Notes under the pieces: model-generated
What the model saw: the letters and a program-made list of their open reading frames with translations, nothing else
The model's database searches: none
Told to the model about the DNA's origin: nothing
Program-made: the position numbers and the translations under genes
Shown here: positions 19,693 to 28,985 of the stretch, one piece after another
Numbering within the stretch: the stretch's first letter is position 1
Layout of the letters: the number at the start of each line of letters is the position of its first letter
Assembly (NCBI RefSeq): GCF_029525575.1
Contig: NZ_JAPDIA010000003.1
Span: forward strand, 1,604,214 to 1,668,213
DNA length: 64,000 nt
Direction of reading: 5' to 3'
Source: Cohnella rhizosphaerae
GTDB lineage: Bacteria > Bacillota > Bacilli > Paenibacillales > Paenibacillaceae

Positions 19693-22127
19693 ATGAAGCA
19701 CAGAAAGTTCTATATGATCGGCAACGCCCATCTGGACCCGGTATGGCTGTGGCAATGGCAGGAGGGCTTCCAGGAAGTCAAGGCGACGTTCCGCTCCGCG
19801 CTCGATCGGATGAAGGAGTACGACGACTTCGTGTTCACGTCCAGCTCCGCCGCGATGTACGAATGGGTGGAAATCAACGCGCCGGACATGTTCGAGGAGA
19901 TCCGTCAGCGGGTGGCAGAGGGCAGGTGGAATATCGTCGGCGGCTGGTGGATACAACCGGACTGCAACATTCCGAGCGGCGAGTCTTTCGTGCGGCAGGG
20001 ACTGTACGGACAGCGTTATTTTATGGAAAAGTTCGGCGTGACCGCCAAAGTCGGCTACAACGTCGACAGCTTCGGACACAACGCCATGCTTCCGCAAATT
20101 TTGAAAAAGAGCGGCATGGATTACTACGTGATGATGCGGCCGATGCCGAACGAGAAAGGCTTACCGAGCCGGCTGTTCTGGTGGCAATCGGACGACGGCT
20201 CGAAGGTGCTGACGTTCCGCATTATGTTCGAGTACCTGTCCTGGGGCAAGGAGCTCGGCGGCCATGTCCGCCGCGCGCTCGGCGAGTTCAAGGAGCCGCT
20301 GAACGACCTGCTGTTTTTCTACGGCGTCGGCAATCACGGCGGCGGCCCGACCAAGGAAAACATCGAAAGCATCCGCGCGCTGAACGACGATCCTGAGCTG
20401 CCGAAGCTCGTGTTTTCGACGCCCGACCAATATTTTGCGGACATGGAAGCGTCTGGGCTGTCGTTCCCGGTCGTGCACGACGATCTGCAGCACCACGCGA
20501 GCGGTTGCTACAGCGCGCATTCGGGCATCAAGCAGTGGAATCGCCAGGCCGAGAACCGTCTCGCCGCGGCGGAGAATATTCGGCGCTCGCCGCCTGGATC
20601 ACGGGACAGCCATACCCGCTCGCGGCGTTCGGACGCGCGTGGAAAAACGTGCTGTTCAACCAGTTCCACGACATTCTGGCGGGCACGAGCCTGGAATCGG
20701 CCTACGAGGACGCGCGTTACCTGTTCGGCGAGGCGATGGCGATCGCGGACCGCGCGCTGAACGATGCGGTGCAGTCGATCTCGTGGCGGGTCGGCATCCG
20801 GCAGGACGAAGGCATGAAGCCGATCGTCGTGTTCAACCCGCATGCCTGGGCGAGCAAGGTTAATGTAGAGCTCGAAGTCGGCGGCATCGGACCGAAGACC
20901 GTGCTGACGGACGAAAACGATGCGCCGGTGCCGTTTCAGACGGTGCAGTCGCAGGCGACCTCTGGCGGGCGTTATCGGCTGAGCTTCCTGGCCGAACTGC
21001 CGCCGCTCGGATATCGGACCTACAAGCTGGTCGCGGTGTCCGAATCGCTCAAGGCCGTCGGCGCACCGATCGCGGCGAACGATCTGGTGCTTGAGAACGG
21101 GCGATTCCGTCTCGAGTTCGATCGGGATACGGGCGCGATCAAGAGCCTGCGAGACAAGCAAGCGGAGCATGACGTGTTCGCCGGACCGGCGGCGCGCGCG
21201 GTCGTCATCGACGACAAGTCGGATACGTGGAGCCACGACGTGCTTCATTTTAATAGGGTAGCGGGCGAATTTAAGGCGGTTAAAGTGTCGCGCATCGAGC
21301 ACGGACCGGTCAAGTCCGTCATTCGGGTCGTAAGCCGGTACGGCGATTCGAAACTGGTGCAGGACTTCGCGATGTATCCGGACCGCGAGTTGATCGACGT
21401 GAGCGTGACCGTCGATTGGCGCGAGAAGTTTAAGATGCTTAAGCTTGTTTTCCCGATCAACGTCATCTTCAGCAAGCATACGTACGAGACGCCTTACGGC
21501 ACCATCCAGCGCGAGCACAACGGCGAAGAAGAGCCGGGGCAAAGCTGGGTCGACTACACGGGGCTCACGCGCCTGACGAACAAAATCTACGGCGTGAGCC
21601 TGCTGAACGACGCCAAGTACAGCTACAGCATCTCTGGAAAGGAACTCGCGCTCACCGTCCTGCGCAGCCCGATTTACGCGCATCACGACCCGCTCGTGCC
21701 TGAGCCGGACGGCGAATATTCGTTCATCGATCAAGGCATCCAGCGTTTCAATTATTCGCTGCTGCCGCACGAAGGCGGCTGGGAGCAGGCCGGCACCGCG
21801 CACCGCGCGGCCGAGCTGAACTGCCGGCCGACGGCGGTCATCGAGACGTATCACGAGGGCGACCTGCCGCTTGCCGATTCGTACGTGGCTTCGTTCGCGG
21901 ACAATGTCGTCGTGAGCGCGGTGAAGGCCGCGGAGGACGGAAGCGGCGACTTGATCGTCCGCGTCTACGAGACCGAAGGCCGCGCCACGCAGGCGGAGAT
22001 TGCGCTGCCGCGGTTCGCGCGCACGATTCGCGCGGCGTTCGGACCTAGCGAGATCAAGACGTTCCGCGTGCCTCGGGATGCGGCGCGGCCGGTGGCGGAG
22101 ACGGATCTGCTGGAGCGGGGCGTTTAA
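19693..22127 (+). CDS. GH38-family alpha-mannosidase, frameshifted
   Basis: Corrected length about 811 aa. Hallmarks of GH38: GNAHLDPVWLWQWQEG (zinc His and Asp), YNVDSFGHNAMLPQIL (nucleophile Asp and zinc ligands), DDLQHHASGCY and QFHDILAGTS, then the all-beta C-terminal region. There is no signal peptide, so it is a cytoplasmic enzyme releasing mannose from imported oligosaccharides. Near 20573-20577 the frame breaks; adding one A (GAGAAATATT) restores EKYSALAAWITG, making this the only deletion-type shift in the window. The start codon abuts the kinase stop, indicating a tight operon. Confidence 0.92.
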
Positions 22128-22188
22128 GACACGGAGACGTAAGCTGGGAACAGTCGGTGCCTGCTCGGTGCGATAGGGGAAAAGAGTT

Positions 22189-23705
22189 CACTAGCGTTGC
22201 ATTAAAACTAACGCATTAAATTTAGCTCCAATTAATTACTATATTTTCCATTCCGTGTTACTTTTTCGTGGATAGGCATGAAAAAATCTCCTATTGTAGA
22301 GGTGTGTAGGTTGCAATCCGTACACCAATACAAAGGAGACCTGCGTCCTTGAGTGTAACGGATTCTACAACAATGCGTCAATGCTTGTCTATGTTGCCAC
22401 TGGCCGATTTCTCGGCTCCCTGTTTGGATTATCGCGTTCGCAAACTCCGATGTGCGAACTTGCTTAAAGTGTTTATCGCTGCCCAAATCTGCGGGTGGGA
22501 CTCGCTTCGCCGAATCGAGCTGGAAATCGCGGCGGACCCTTTGCTGCAGCAGGAATTTGGTTGTGCAATCTCAGCTTCTCAACTTTGCCGGCGCATCGAC
22601 GATTTTCCCAGCTGCGTGCTTGAGGCCCTCTTTCATGCCTTGCTTTCCCGTATTCATCACCACACGGTGCGGCAAAAGAAATGGCCTTCGGCTAAGCTCT
22701 ACGCTGTCGATTCAACCAACCTGCGGTTGCCGCAGCAATTGGCCGACTGGACCTATGTGACTCGAAGCCGCAGCGGCGTTAAGGTGCACACACGCCTAGC
22801 CATTTTGCCGGATGGGAACTGCTTCCCAGATCGCATTGTACCGTCGACGGGCAATGTAAGCGACTATGAGGGCTCGGATCTGCTTGTCGTCGATCCCGAT
22901 GCCACTTACCTGCTGGATCGTGGCTACGTCTCCTACAAACGGATGGATCAGTGGCTCGAACGAGATTGCCACTTTGTTCTGCGGATCAACACGCACCACT
23001 TGGTTAAACAAGTGCTCGAAGCGTATCCGACCGATGCAAGTGATCCGGGACTCTGCCGGGATGCCATTGTCTATCTGGGCGGCACTTTTCGATGGATGGA
23101 GCATCCCGTGCGGCTCGTCGAGTTTCGTGATGAAAAGGGACGCTTGTACCGAATCGCAACTTCCCGGTTTGATTTATCCGCTCGGGAAATCGCAGATTTA
23201 TACCGGCAGCGATGGCAGGTTGAGCTTTTCTTTCGCTGGATGAAGCAGCATCTGAAGTTCGCCAAGCTCTACAGCTACAAGCCGCAAGCGGTTTGGAACC
23301 ACATCTTGCTGGCCATGATTGCGTATAGCTTGATCTTTCTGCTGAAGATGCAAACCAAGGCGAACCAAACACCGTGGCAACTGTTGCGGCTGATACGTGT
23401 CTATGCGTTTCGAAGTTGGCGTGGCTTCCTGGAAGCCGCAAGCAAGGTGCCAAGAGGAAGGACCAAAGGTCGCCAAGCTCGTAAAACACCAGCTCCGCCG
23501 TTACAGCCGCAACACTGCGATGTGGCGCTAACGAAGCCGTCGAAAAGAAAAAGACGATAAAACCCAATTTTTGGATTTCGCAACCTACTTTATCTCACCT
23601 CTTCTCTTTTTGGAAAGTGGAGCGAAAAGGGGATGTAAAATTTTACGCTAAGAAACTTTTTGAGGGAAATGATTAATGTACGTCAGCGTTTATGCAACGC
23701 TAGTG
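22189..23705 (+). mobile_element. IS4-family insertion sequence with 9-bp target duplication
   Basis: The terminal inverted repeats begin CACTAGCGTTGCAT at both ends (22189 rightwards; 23705 leftwards). They are flanked by direct repeats AAAAGAGTT at 22180-22188 and 23706-23714. The 1517-bp length and 9-bp duplication fit IS4-group elements. The right flank continues as the first unit of repeat array D, so the insertion is inside that array's first palindrome. Confidence 0.9.
22349..23560 (+). CDS. IS4-family transposase
   Basis: 403 aa from TTG 22349. A DDE transposase: Asp in LYAVDSTNLRLP, Asp in YLLDRGYVSYKRMD and the YREK-type signature IADLYRQRWQVELFFRWMKQHLK containing the catalytic Glu. 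The C-terminus is Lys/Arg-rich. The frame is complete. The leader AAAGGAG lies about 11 nt before TTG; ATG 22373 is a fallback start. A single intact gene in an element with intact ends suggests it may still move. Confidence 0.93.
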   Translation: MSVTDSTTMRQCLSMLPLADFSAPCLDYRVRKLRCANLLKVFIAAQICGWDSLRRIELEIAADPLLQQEFGCAISASQLCRRIDDFPSCVLEALFHALLSRIHHHTVRQKKWPSAKLYAVDSTNLRLPQQLADWTYVTRSRSGVKVHTRLAILPDGNCFPDRIVPSTGNVSDYEGSDLLVVDPDATYLLDRGYVSYKRMDQWLERDCHFVLRINTHHLVKQVLEAYPTDASDPGLCRDAIVYLGGTFRWMEHPVRLVEFRDEKGRLYRIATSRFDLSAREIADLYRQRWQVELFFRWMKQHLKFAKLYSYKPQAVWNHILLAMIAYSLIFLLKMQTKANQTPWQLLRLIRVYAFRSWRGFLEAASKVPRGRTKGRQARKTPAPPLQPQHCDVALTKPSKRKRR

Positions 23706-23995
23706 AAAAGAGTTCCGCTAAGGCGGTGGAGAGCGAGGCTGGCGGGTGCGATAGCGGAAGAAAGTTCCGCTAAAGCGGTGGAGAGCGAGGCTGGCGGGTG
23801 CGATAGCGGAAATAAGTTCCGCTAAAGCGGTGGAGAGCGATTCTGGCGGGTGCGATAGCGGAAGAAAGTTCCGCTAAAGCGGTGGAGAGCGAGGCTGGCG
23901 GGTGCGATAGCGGAAGAAAGTTCCGCTAAAGCGGTGGAGAGCGATTTTGGCGGGTGCGATAGCGGAAGAAAGTTCCGCTACAGCGGTCGTGAGAG
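23706..23995. repeat. Tandem array D, core AGCGGAA/TTCCGCT, 52-bp period
   Basis: Six copies. The core ATAGCGGAAGAAAGTTCCGCTA is almost identical to array A's, but the spacer (AAGCGGTGGAGAGCGAGGCTGGCGGGTGC) is unrelated to array A's. The first copy is split by the IS4-family element. The remaining roughly 120 bp before the next gene hold two degenerate fragments (GTCGGTGC-AAAGCG) and nothing else recognisable. Confidence 0.9.
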
Positions 23996-24120
23996 AAGTT
24001 GGTCGGTGCAAAAGCGTTGCGAGGCCGGTCGGTGCTGAAGCGATAAACCGCGATCGCACGCGTACTCGCCGGAGCCAGAGACTTCAGCGACATAAAGTAT
24101 AAAAAAAGGAGGTGCCGCGC

Positions 24121-24752
24121 ATGAGCCGGACGTTGGAGGATCTGATCGCTCGATATCCGGAGCTGGCCGTCTGCCGCGCGGATATCGAGCGGGCCTACGA
24201 AGCCGCGCGCAGCTCGTTCGAGCGAGGCGGAAAAATGCTGCTTGCCGGCAACGGCGGCAGCGCCGCGGATTGCGAGCATGTAGTGGGCGAGCTGATGAAA
24301 GGCTTTATGTCGCCGCGCCGGCTTGGAGAGGGCGAGCGGGAGAAGTTTGCCGCGTGGGGCGAAGAGGGGGGCGTATATAGCGGACAGGCTTCAGGGCGCG
24401 CTGCCGGCGATCTCGCTCGTCAGCCAGTCGGCGCTGGCGACGGCCTACATCAATGACGTGGCGGCCGACATGGTGTTCGCCCAGCAGGTGTACGGTTACG
24501 GCCGGCCGGGGGGATACGCTTGTCGTATTCAGCACGTCCGGTAACTCGGTCAACGTCGTGCGCGCGGTCCAGGTCGCCAAGTCGCTGGGCCTTGCGACGA
24601 TCGCGTTCACCGGCCGCGGAGGCGGCAAGCTCGCATCATTGTGCGACGTCGTCATTCGCGTACCCTGCGAGCGGACGCCCGACATCCAGGAGCGGCATCT
24701 GCCGATCTATCATGCGCTGTGCATCATGCTCGAGGAGACGTTTTTCCCATGA
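24121..24752 (+). CDS. SIS-domain sugar isomerase, GmhA-like, frameshifted
   Basis: Corrected length about 209 aa, the normal size for GmhA-type phosphosugar isomerases. Features: LLAGNGGSAADCEHVVGEL (phosphate-binding SIS motif), VFSTSGNSVNVVRAVQVAK (second Ser-rich phosphate loop), FTGRGGG and the C-terminal ERHLPIYHALCIMLE with a metal-binding His. Two extra G (G6 at 24366-24371 and 24508-24513) break it into three frames. ATG 24121 has AAAGGAGG upstream. The stop overlaps the next start (ATGA). In known pathways GmhA converts sedoheptulose 7-phosphate to a heptose 7-phosphate, which fits the sedoheptulokinase-like gene upstream. Confidence 0.85.
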
Positions 24753-25813
24753 GGCGGCTGCTCGGAGGGCTGGACATCGGCGGCACGAAGTGCGCTGCTG
24801 TCATCGGAGCGGCGTCGGAGACCGGGATCGACATTCTCGGAAAAACGAGCTTTCCGACGCCCGCGACGCCGGAGGCGACGATGTCGGCGTTGATCGCGGC
24901 GCTCGAAGCGCTCCTGGCCGAGCATGGCGGACCTATCGGCATGGGCGGGGACGCGGCGATAGCGACGGCCGAAGCAGGGGCGCCGCCGGAGCCGGACGGA
25001 ACGCGATCGCATGATCGCGCGCTTAGCCGCCTGGCCGCGATCGGCGTCAGCTGCGGCGGCCCCCTGGACAGCGAGGCCGGCCTCGTGCTGTCGCCGCCCA
25101 ACCTGCCGGGCTGGGACGCCGTCGACGTGCTCGCGCCGCTGCGGGAGCGGTTCGGCGTGCCGGCCGCGCTGCAAAACGACGCCAACGCCTGCGCGCTGGC
25201 GGAATGGCGCTGGGGCGCGGGGAGAGGCACCCGGCACATGGCGTTCCTCACATTTGGCACCGGAATGGGCGCGGGTTTGATCTTGAACGGCAGGCTGTAC
25301 GCCGGCGCGAACGATATGGCGGGCGAGGTCGGCCATATTCGTCTGCGGGAAGACGGTCCGGTCGGCTACGGTAAGGCGGGCTCCTTCGAGGGCTTTTGCA
25401 GCGGCGGCGGCATGGCGAGGCTGGGCATCGGTATGACCGAGGAATGGCTGCAAGCGGGCAAGACGACCGCGCTTCCTACCGGAGCCGACGCCGAGACGAC
25501 GCTGACGGCCCGCCTGATCTTCGAAGCGGCCAGGGCAGGCGACGAGCTCGCCGCGCTGATCGTGCGCGTCACCGGCATCGAGTTGGGCCGAGGCCTCGCC
25601 GTGATGGTCGACGTGCTGAATCCAGAAGCGATCGTCATCGGCAGCATCTACGCCAGGCAGGAGCCGCTGCTCGCGCCAATCGTGCTGGAGACGCTGCGGC
25701 GAGAGGCGCTGCCGCGCTCGCTGGCCGCATGTCGGATCTTGCCGTCGCAGCTAAGGGAGAACGTCGGGGACGCGGCGAGCCTGTCGGTCGCGCTGCACGC
25801 GCTGGAGGCGTGA
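24749..25813 (+). CDS. ROK-family sugar kinase
   Basis: 354 aa; ATG 24749 overlaps the upstream TGA by 4 bp, so it is translationally coupled to the SIS-domain gene. Motifs: GLDIGGTKCAAVIG (phosphate loop), GVSCGGPLDSEAG, QNDANACALAEW (catalytic Asp) and GEVGHIRL. The region that usually holds the ROK zinc cluster (CxCGxxGC) reads GYGKAGSFEGFCSGGG and keeps only one Cys, so zinc binding may be lost. It phosphorylates a hexose or heptose; the substrate is not assigned. Confidence 0.88.
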   Translation: MRRLLGGLDIGGTKCAAVIGAASETGIDILGKTSFPTPATPEATMSALIAALEALLAEHGGPIGMGGDAAIATAEAGAPPEPDGTRSHDRALSRLAAIGVSCGGPLDSEAGLVLSPPNLPGWDAVDVLAPLRERFGVPAALQNDANACALAEWRWGAGRGTRHMAFLTFGTGMGAGLILNGRLYAGANDMAGEVGHIRLREDGPVGYGKAGSFEGFCSGGGMARLGIGMTEEWLQAGKTTALPTGADAETTLTARLIFEAARAGDELAALIVRVTGIELGRGLAVMVDVLNPEAIVIGSIYARQEPLLAPIVLETLRREALPRSLAACRILPSQLRENVGDAASLSVALHALEA

Positions 25814-25907
25814 GCGAACGCGCGGTTGGCGGGACTCGTACGGCCTGTCCGGCATACAAGGTCAGTTTGGCCGGCGAGTCTCGCAATGGAAGGCAAAGGA
25901 GGCACGA

Positions 25908-28070
25908 ATGATGTTCGATTGGTTACTCGCTCCCGATTCGTACGGAGGGGCCGATGAAGCGACGAAGGCGCGCTGCACGGTAAGGCTGACCGAGGCCGGC
26001 GGCACATCGTCGGAGCTGCAGCTCGCCCGTGTGGACGAAGCGTCGACGAATAGCGACGGTAATCCACGGGGCGAAACCCGCTTCGTCTTTGCGGACGAGG
26101 CGGGCGGCATCCGCGTCGTCTTGATCGTCCGGCGGGAAGGCGACTGCGTGACCGGGCGTGTCGAGGCGGAGATTGTCAACGAGAACGCATTCGGACGCCA
26201 ACGGACGTTCGCGCCCTCGGGCGCGGTCGAGCTCCGGCTGGACGCGGGCGCCGCGCCGGGACGCTGGATGGCGGTCTACCAGCACAAGGACTGGTGGACG
26301 CGGCCTGCCTTCGGCAGCGACTGGCGGGACGTCCCCGAACGGACCCAATCGCTGCTTTGCGGCGGCGACGGAAGCTACTTGCAGGTGCTGCCCGTCAGCG
26401 GCGGCGCGATCCGCGCAGACGTGTCGGGCGGCGAAGCGGGCATCGTCGTCCGGCTGACGCCCGGCGCGTCAGGCCTGACGCGGCTTGCCGCGGTTGCGTT
26501 CGTGCTCGGCGTCGGCGACGATCCGTACGCCCTTGTCGAGCGGCATGCGGCCGTCGCCGCCAAGGCGCTCGGCAGGACCGGCCTGCTGCGTTCATCCAAG
26601 ACGTATCCCCAGCTCCTCGATCGTCTGGGCTGGTGCAGCTGGGATGCGTTTTACCACCAAGTCAACGAGGAAGGACTGCTTCAAAAAGCGGAGGAGCTGC
26701 AGCGTCTAGGCGTGCCTGTAGGCTGGATGATGATCGACGACGGCTGGTCGGACGTCCGGGACGGCAAGCTGGCGCGGTTCGAGGCGGATGCGGCGAAGTT
26801 CGCGCACGGGCTCGGCCGCGCCGTCAGCCAGCTTAAGGACCGGTTCGGCATCGGCCATGTCGGCGTCTGGCACACGATCGCGGGCTATTGGGGCGGCGTC
26901 GATCCGCGAAGCGAGGAGGCGCGCGAGTACGGCCGGTTTCTGCGCGCGAATGCCCGCGGGCAGCTGCTCCCGTCGCCGGAGCACGGCGAAGCGTTCGGCT
27001 TCTGGCACGGCTGGCACGATTGGCTGTCGCGCCAGGGCGTAGATTTCGTCAAAGTGGACAGCCAGAGCGCCGTGTCGAATTTCTGGGAAGGCTCGCACGC
27101 CGTCGGGGACGCGGCCTCGGCGGCGCATGCGTCGCTGGAAGCGTCGGTGGCGCTGCATTTCGAATCGGCGCTCATTAATTGCATGGGCATGGCGGCCGAG
27201 AACGTATGGCACCGCCCGCGGTCCGCCGTCTCGCGCAGCAGCGACGACTTCGTGCCGCAGGACCTGCGCGGCTTTGCGGAGCATGCGCTGCAGAATGCCT
27301 ACAATTCATACTGGCACGGCGCCTTCTACTGGGGAGATTGGGACATGTTCTGGACGCGGCACCAGGATGCGCGGGCCGGGGCGCTGCTCCGCGCGATCAG
27401 CGGCGGCCCGGTCTACGTGAGCGATCCGCCCGGGCAGACCGACCCCGCGCTGTTGCTGCCGCTCGCATACCGCGACGGCACGTTGCTTCGCTGCGACAGG
27501 GTCGCGGTTCCGGCTCCCGACTGCTTGCTTCGGGATCCGACGCGGGAGGCGCTGCCGCTGAAGCTTTGGAACATGGCTGGAGGCGCCGGCGTGGTCGCGG
27601 TCTTCCGGCTCGACGCCGAGACAGCCGGGATGGCGGCGTCGATCGGTCCGAGAGACGTGCCGGGCCTGCGTGGCGAACGGTTCGCGCTGCACGAGCACGG
27701 CTCGGGCGTGGCAGCGATCTTGCGCCGCGACGAGGCGCTCGCGGTGTCACTCGCGCCAGGCGCCAGCGGGATCTGGACCGTCGCGCCGCTGGCGGATGAC
27801 TTCGCGCCGCTCGGCCGGCTCGACAAGTTCGCCGGCGCGCATGCGGTGCTGTCCTGCGCGGCGGACAGCCGCGGCCGGATGCGCATCCGCGTCCGGGAAG
27901 GCGGCGGACCGTTCGGCTTCGTCTCCGACAGAGCGCCGATATCCGCGCAGGCTGATGGCGCGGATGTCGAAGTTAGAAGCGCGTCCGCGCGCTTTTACAC
28001 CGTCGAATTGCCGGAGGGCATCGGAGAATGCTGTCTTGAGATCGAGCTCGCCGCAGCCGAGAATCCTTGA
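25908..28070 (+). CDS. GH36-family protein, raffinose-synthase/alpha-galactosidase-like
   Basis: 720 aa. Motifs in order: LGWCSWDAFY (about 240), GWMMIDDGWSD, HVGVWHTIAGYWGG, DFVKVDSQS (candidate nucleophile Asp, about 385), RSSDDF (candidate acid/base) and WGDWDMFWTRH. These are the core motifs of the seed-imbibition/raffinose-synthase branch of GH36. There is no signal peptide, so it acts inside the cell on imported sugars. AAAGGAGG lies 7 nt before ATG 25908; ATG 25911 is equally possible. Hydrolase and transferase cannot be told apart from sequence. Confidence 0.88.
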   Translation: MMFDWLLAPDSYGGADEATKARCTVRLTEAGGTSSELQLARVDEASTNSDGNPRGETRFVFADEAGGIRVVLIVRREGDCVTGRVEAEIVNENAFGRQRTFAPSGAVELRLDAGAAPGRWMAVYQHKDWWTRPAFGSDWRDVPERTQSLLCGGDGSYLQVLPVSGGAIRADVSGGEAGIVVRLTPGASGLTRLAAVAFVLGVGDDPYALVERHAAVAAKALGRTGLLRSSKTYPQLLDRLGWCSWDAFYHQVNEEGLLQKAEELQRLGVPVGWMMIDDGWSDVRDGKLARFEADAAKFAHGLGRAVSQLKDRFGIGHVGVWHTIAGYWGGVDPRSEEAREYGRFLRANARGQLLPSPEHGEAFGFWHGWHDWLSRQGVDFVKVDSQSAVSNFWEGSHAVGDAASAAHASLEASVALHFESALINCMGMAAENVWHRPRSAVSRSSDDFVPQDLRGFAEHALQNAYNSYWHGAFYWGDWDMFWTRHQDARAGALLRAISGGPVYVSDPPGQTDPALLLPLAYRDGTLLRCDRVAVPAPDCLLRDPTREALPLKLWNMAGGAGVVAVFRLDAETAGMAASIGPRDVPGLRGERFALHEHGSGVAAILRRDEALAVSLAPGASGIWTVAPLADDFAPLGRLDKFAGAHAVLSCAADSRGRMRIRVREGGGPFGFVSDRAPISAQADGADVEVRSASARFYTVELPEGIGECCLEIELAAAENP

Positions 28071-28093
28071 TTTGAGCGGGATTCCGCTCCTTG

Positions 28094-28143
28094 ACCGGAT
28101 TCGCCAGACCCGCGAGGGGTGGCGAATCCGGTTGTTCTTTTCC
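28094..28143 (+). terminator. Intrinsic terminator after the GH36 gene
   Basis: ACCGGATTCGCCA, a 13-nt loop, TGGCGAATCCGGT (perfect 13-bp stem), then TGTTCTTTT. It ends the carbohydrate island. Confidence 0.88.
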
Positions 28144-28242
28144 CGGGAAATAACGTCAATTGCCGCGGAGATGCCGACATGCTTTTACTCCTTTAACGAC
28201 ATCTGATACGCTATGGGGAGAACTGTAGATTAAAGGAGAGAA

Positions 28243-28716
28243 GTGGAGCAAGTGGAAGCATCGCTTAATGTCGGCTCGCCGGCGCCCGGCTTCGTGCTGG
28301 AGAGCGCGGAAGGGCCGGTCAGTCTCGGCCAATATCGCGGCCGCAAGGTCGTGCTTTACTTTTATCCGAAGGACAACACGCCGACGTGCACGCAGGAAAC
28401 ATGCGATTTCCGCGATGCGCATCCGGCGTTCGGAGATTCCGGGGCCGTTGTGCTCGGCGTGAGCCCTGACGATCTCAAGTCGCACCGTAAGTTCGCGGAC
28501 AAGTTCGGCTTGCCGTTTTTGCTGTTGTCGGACCCCGACCACCGGGTAGCCGAATTGTACGGCGTCTGGCAGCAGAAAAAGCTCTACGGCCGGGAATACA
28601 TGGGCATCGTCCGCTCGACGTTCCTCATCGACGAGGAAGGCATCCTGCGCCGCGAATGGCGCAACGTGCGGGTGAAGGGACATGCGGATAAGGTGCTGGA
28701 GGCGGTAAAAGGGTGA
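28243..28716 (+). CDS. bcp: Thioredoxin-dependent thiol peroxidase (Bcp/PrxQ peroxiredoxin)
   Basis: 157 aa. It reduces hydroperoxides in the cytoplasm using thioredoxin. YFYPKDNTPTCTQETCDFRD holds the peroxidatic Cys (PTC) and a resolving Cys five residues later, the PrxQ pattern; LGVSPDDLKSHRKFADKFGLPFLLLSD and VRSTFLID are family-typical. The start is GTG 28243 with AAAGGAG only 4 nt away; GTG 28252 is an alternative three codons later. It is monocistronic, followed by a strong terminator. Confidence 0.93.
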   Translation: MEQVEASLNVGSPAPGFVLESAEGPVSLGQYRGRKVVLYFYPKDNTPTCTQETCDFRDAHPAFGDSGAVVLGVSPDDLKSHRKFADKFGLPFLLLSDPDHRVAELYGVWQQKKLYGREYMGIVRSTFLIDEEGILRREWRNVRVKGHADKVLEAVKG

Positions 28717-28795
28717 GGAGGAGAAGGTTTGAACCGGGCTGCGCATGACAGTTTGTTTTAATAGCCGTATTTATGTTTGAGGGGTTGCTTCGTGG

Positions 28796-28860
28796 CCCGA
28801 GCGAAATTAACTGCCCAAAGCGTTAGAGGCAGTTGCATTCGCTCGGGCTGTTTTAATTTT
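28796..28860. terminator. Long intrinsic terminator after bcp
   Basis: CCCGAGCGAAATTAACTGCC pairs with GGCAGTTGCATTCGCTCGGG around a 12-nt loop with one or two mismatches, followed by CTGTTTTAATTTT. Confidence 0.88.
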
Positions 28861-28985
28861 AAGAAGGTTGTGGCTCAGCGTTTCTTCTTTATGCGCTTTT
28901 GTCGAAAAAAGTCTTCCGAAATGCGGGAAATGGTATAAAATAGAATTCGCAAATGATGAAATGAACGCGGGGAAGGAAGTCGAAA

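Noticed and set aside
23706..23995. CRISPR-like array
   Set aside because: Spacers are identical between units instead of unique, the repeated core is a 22-bp palindrome, and no cas genes are near.
24366..24513. Phase-variable poly-G tracts controlling genes by slippage
   Set aside because: Tracts are only 5-6 G, occur equally in housekeeping purine genes, and nearly all are off by the same +1; a technical cause is simpler.
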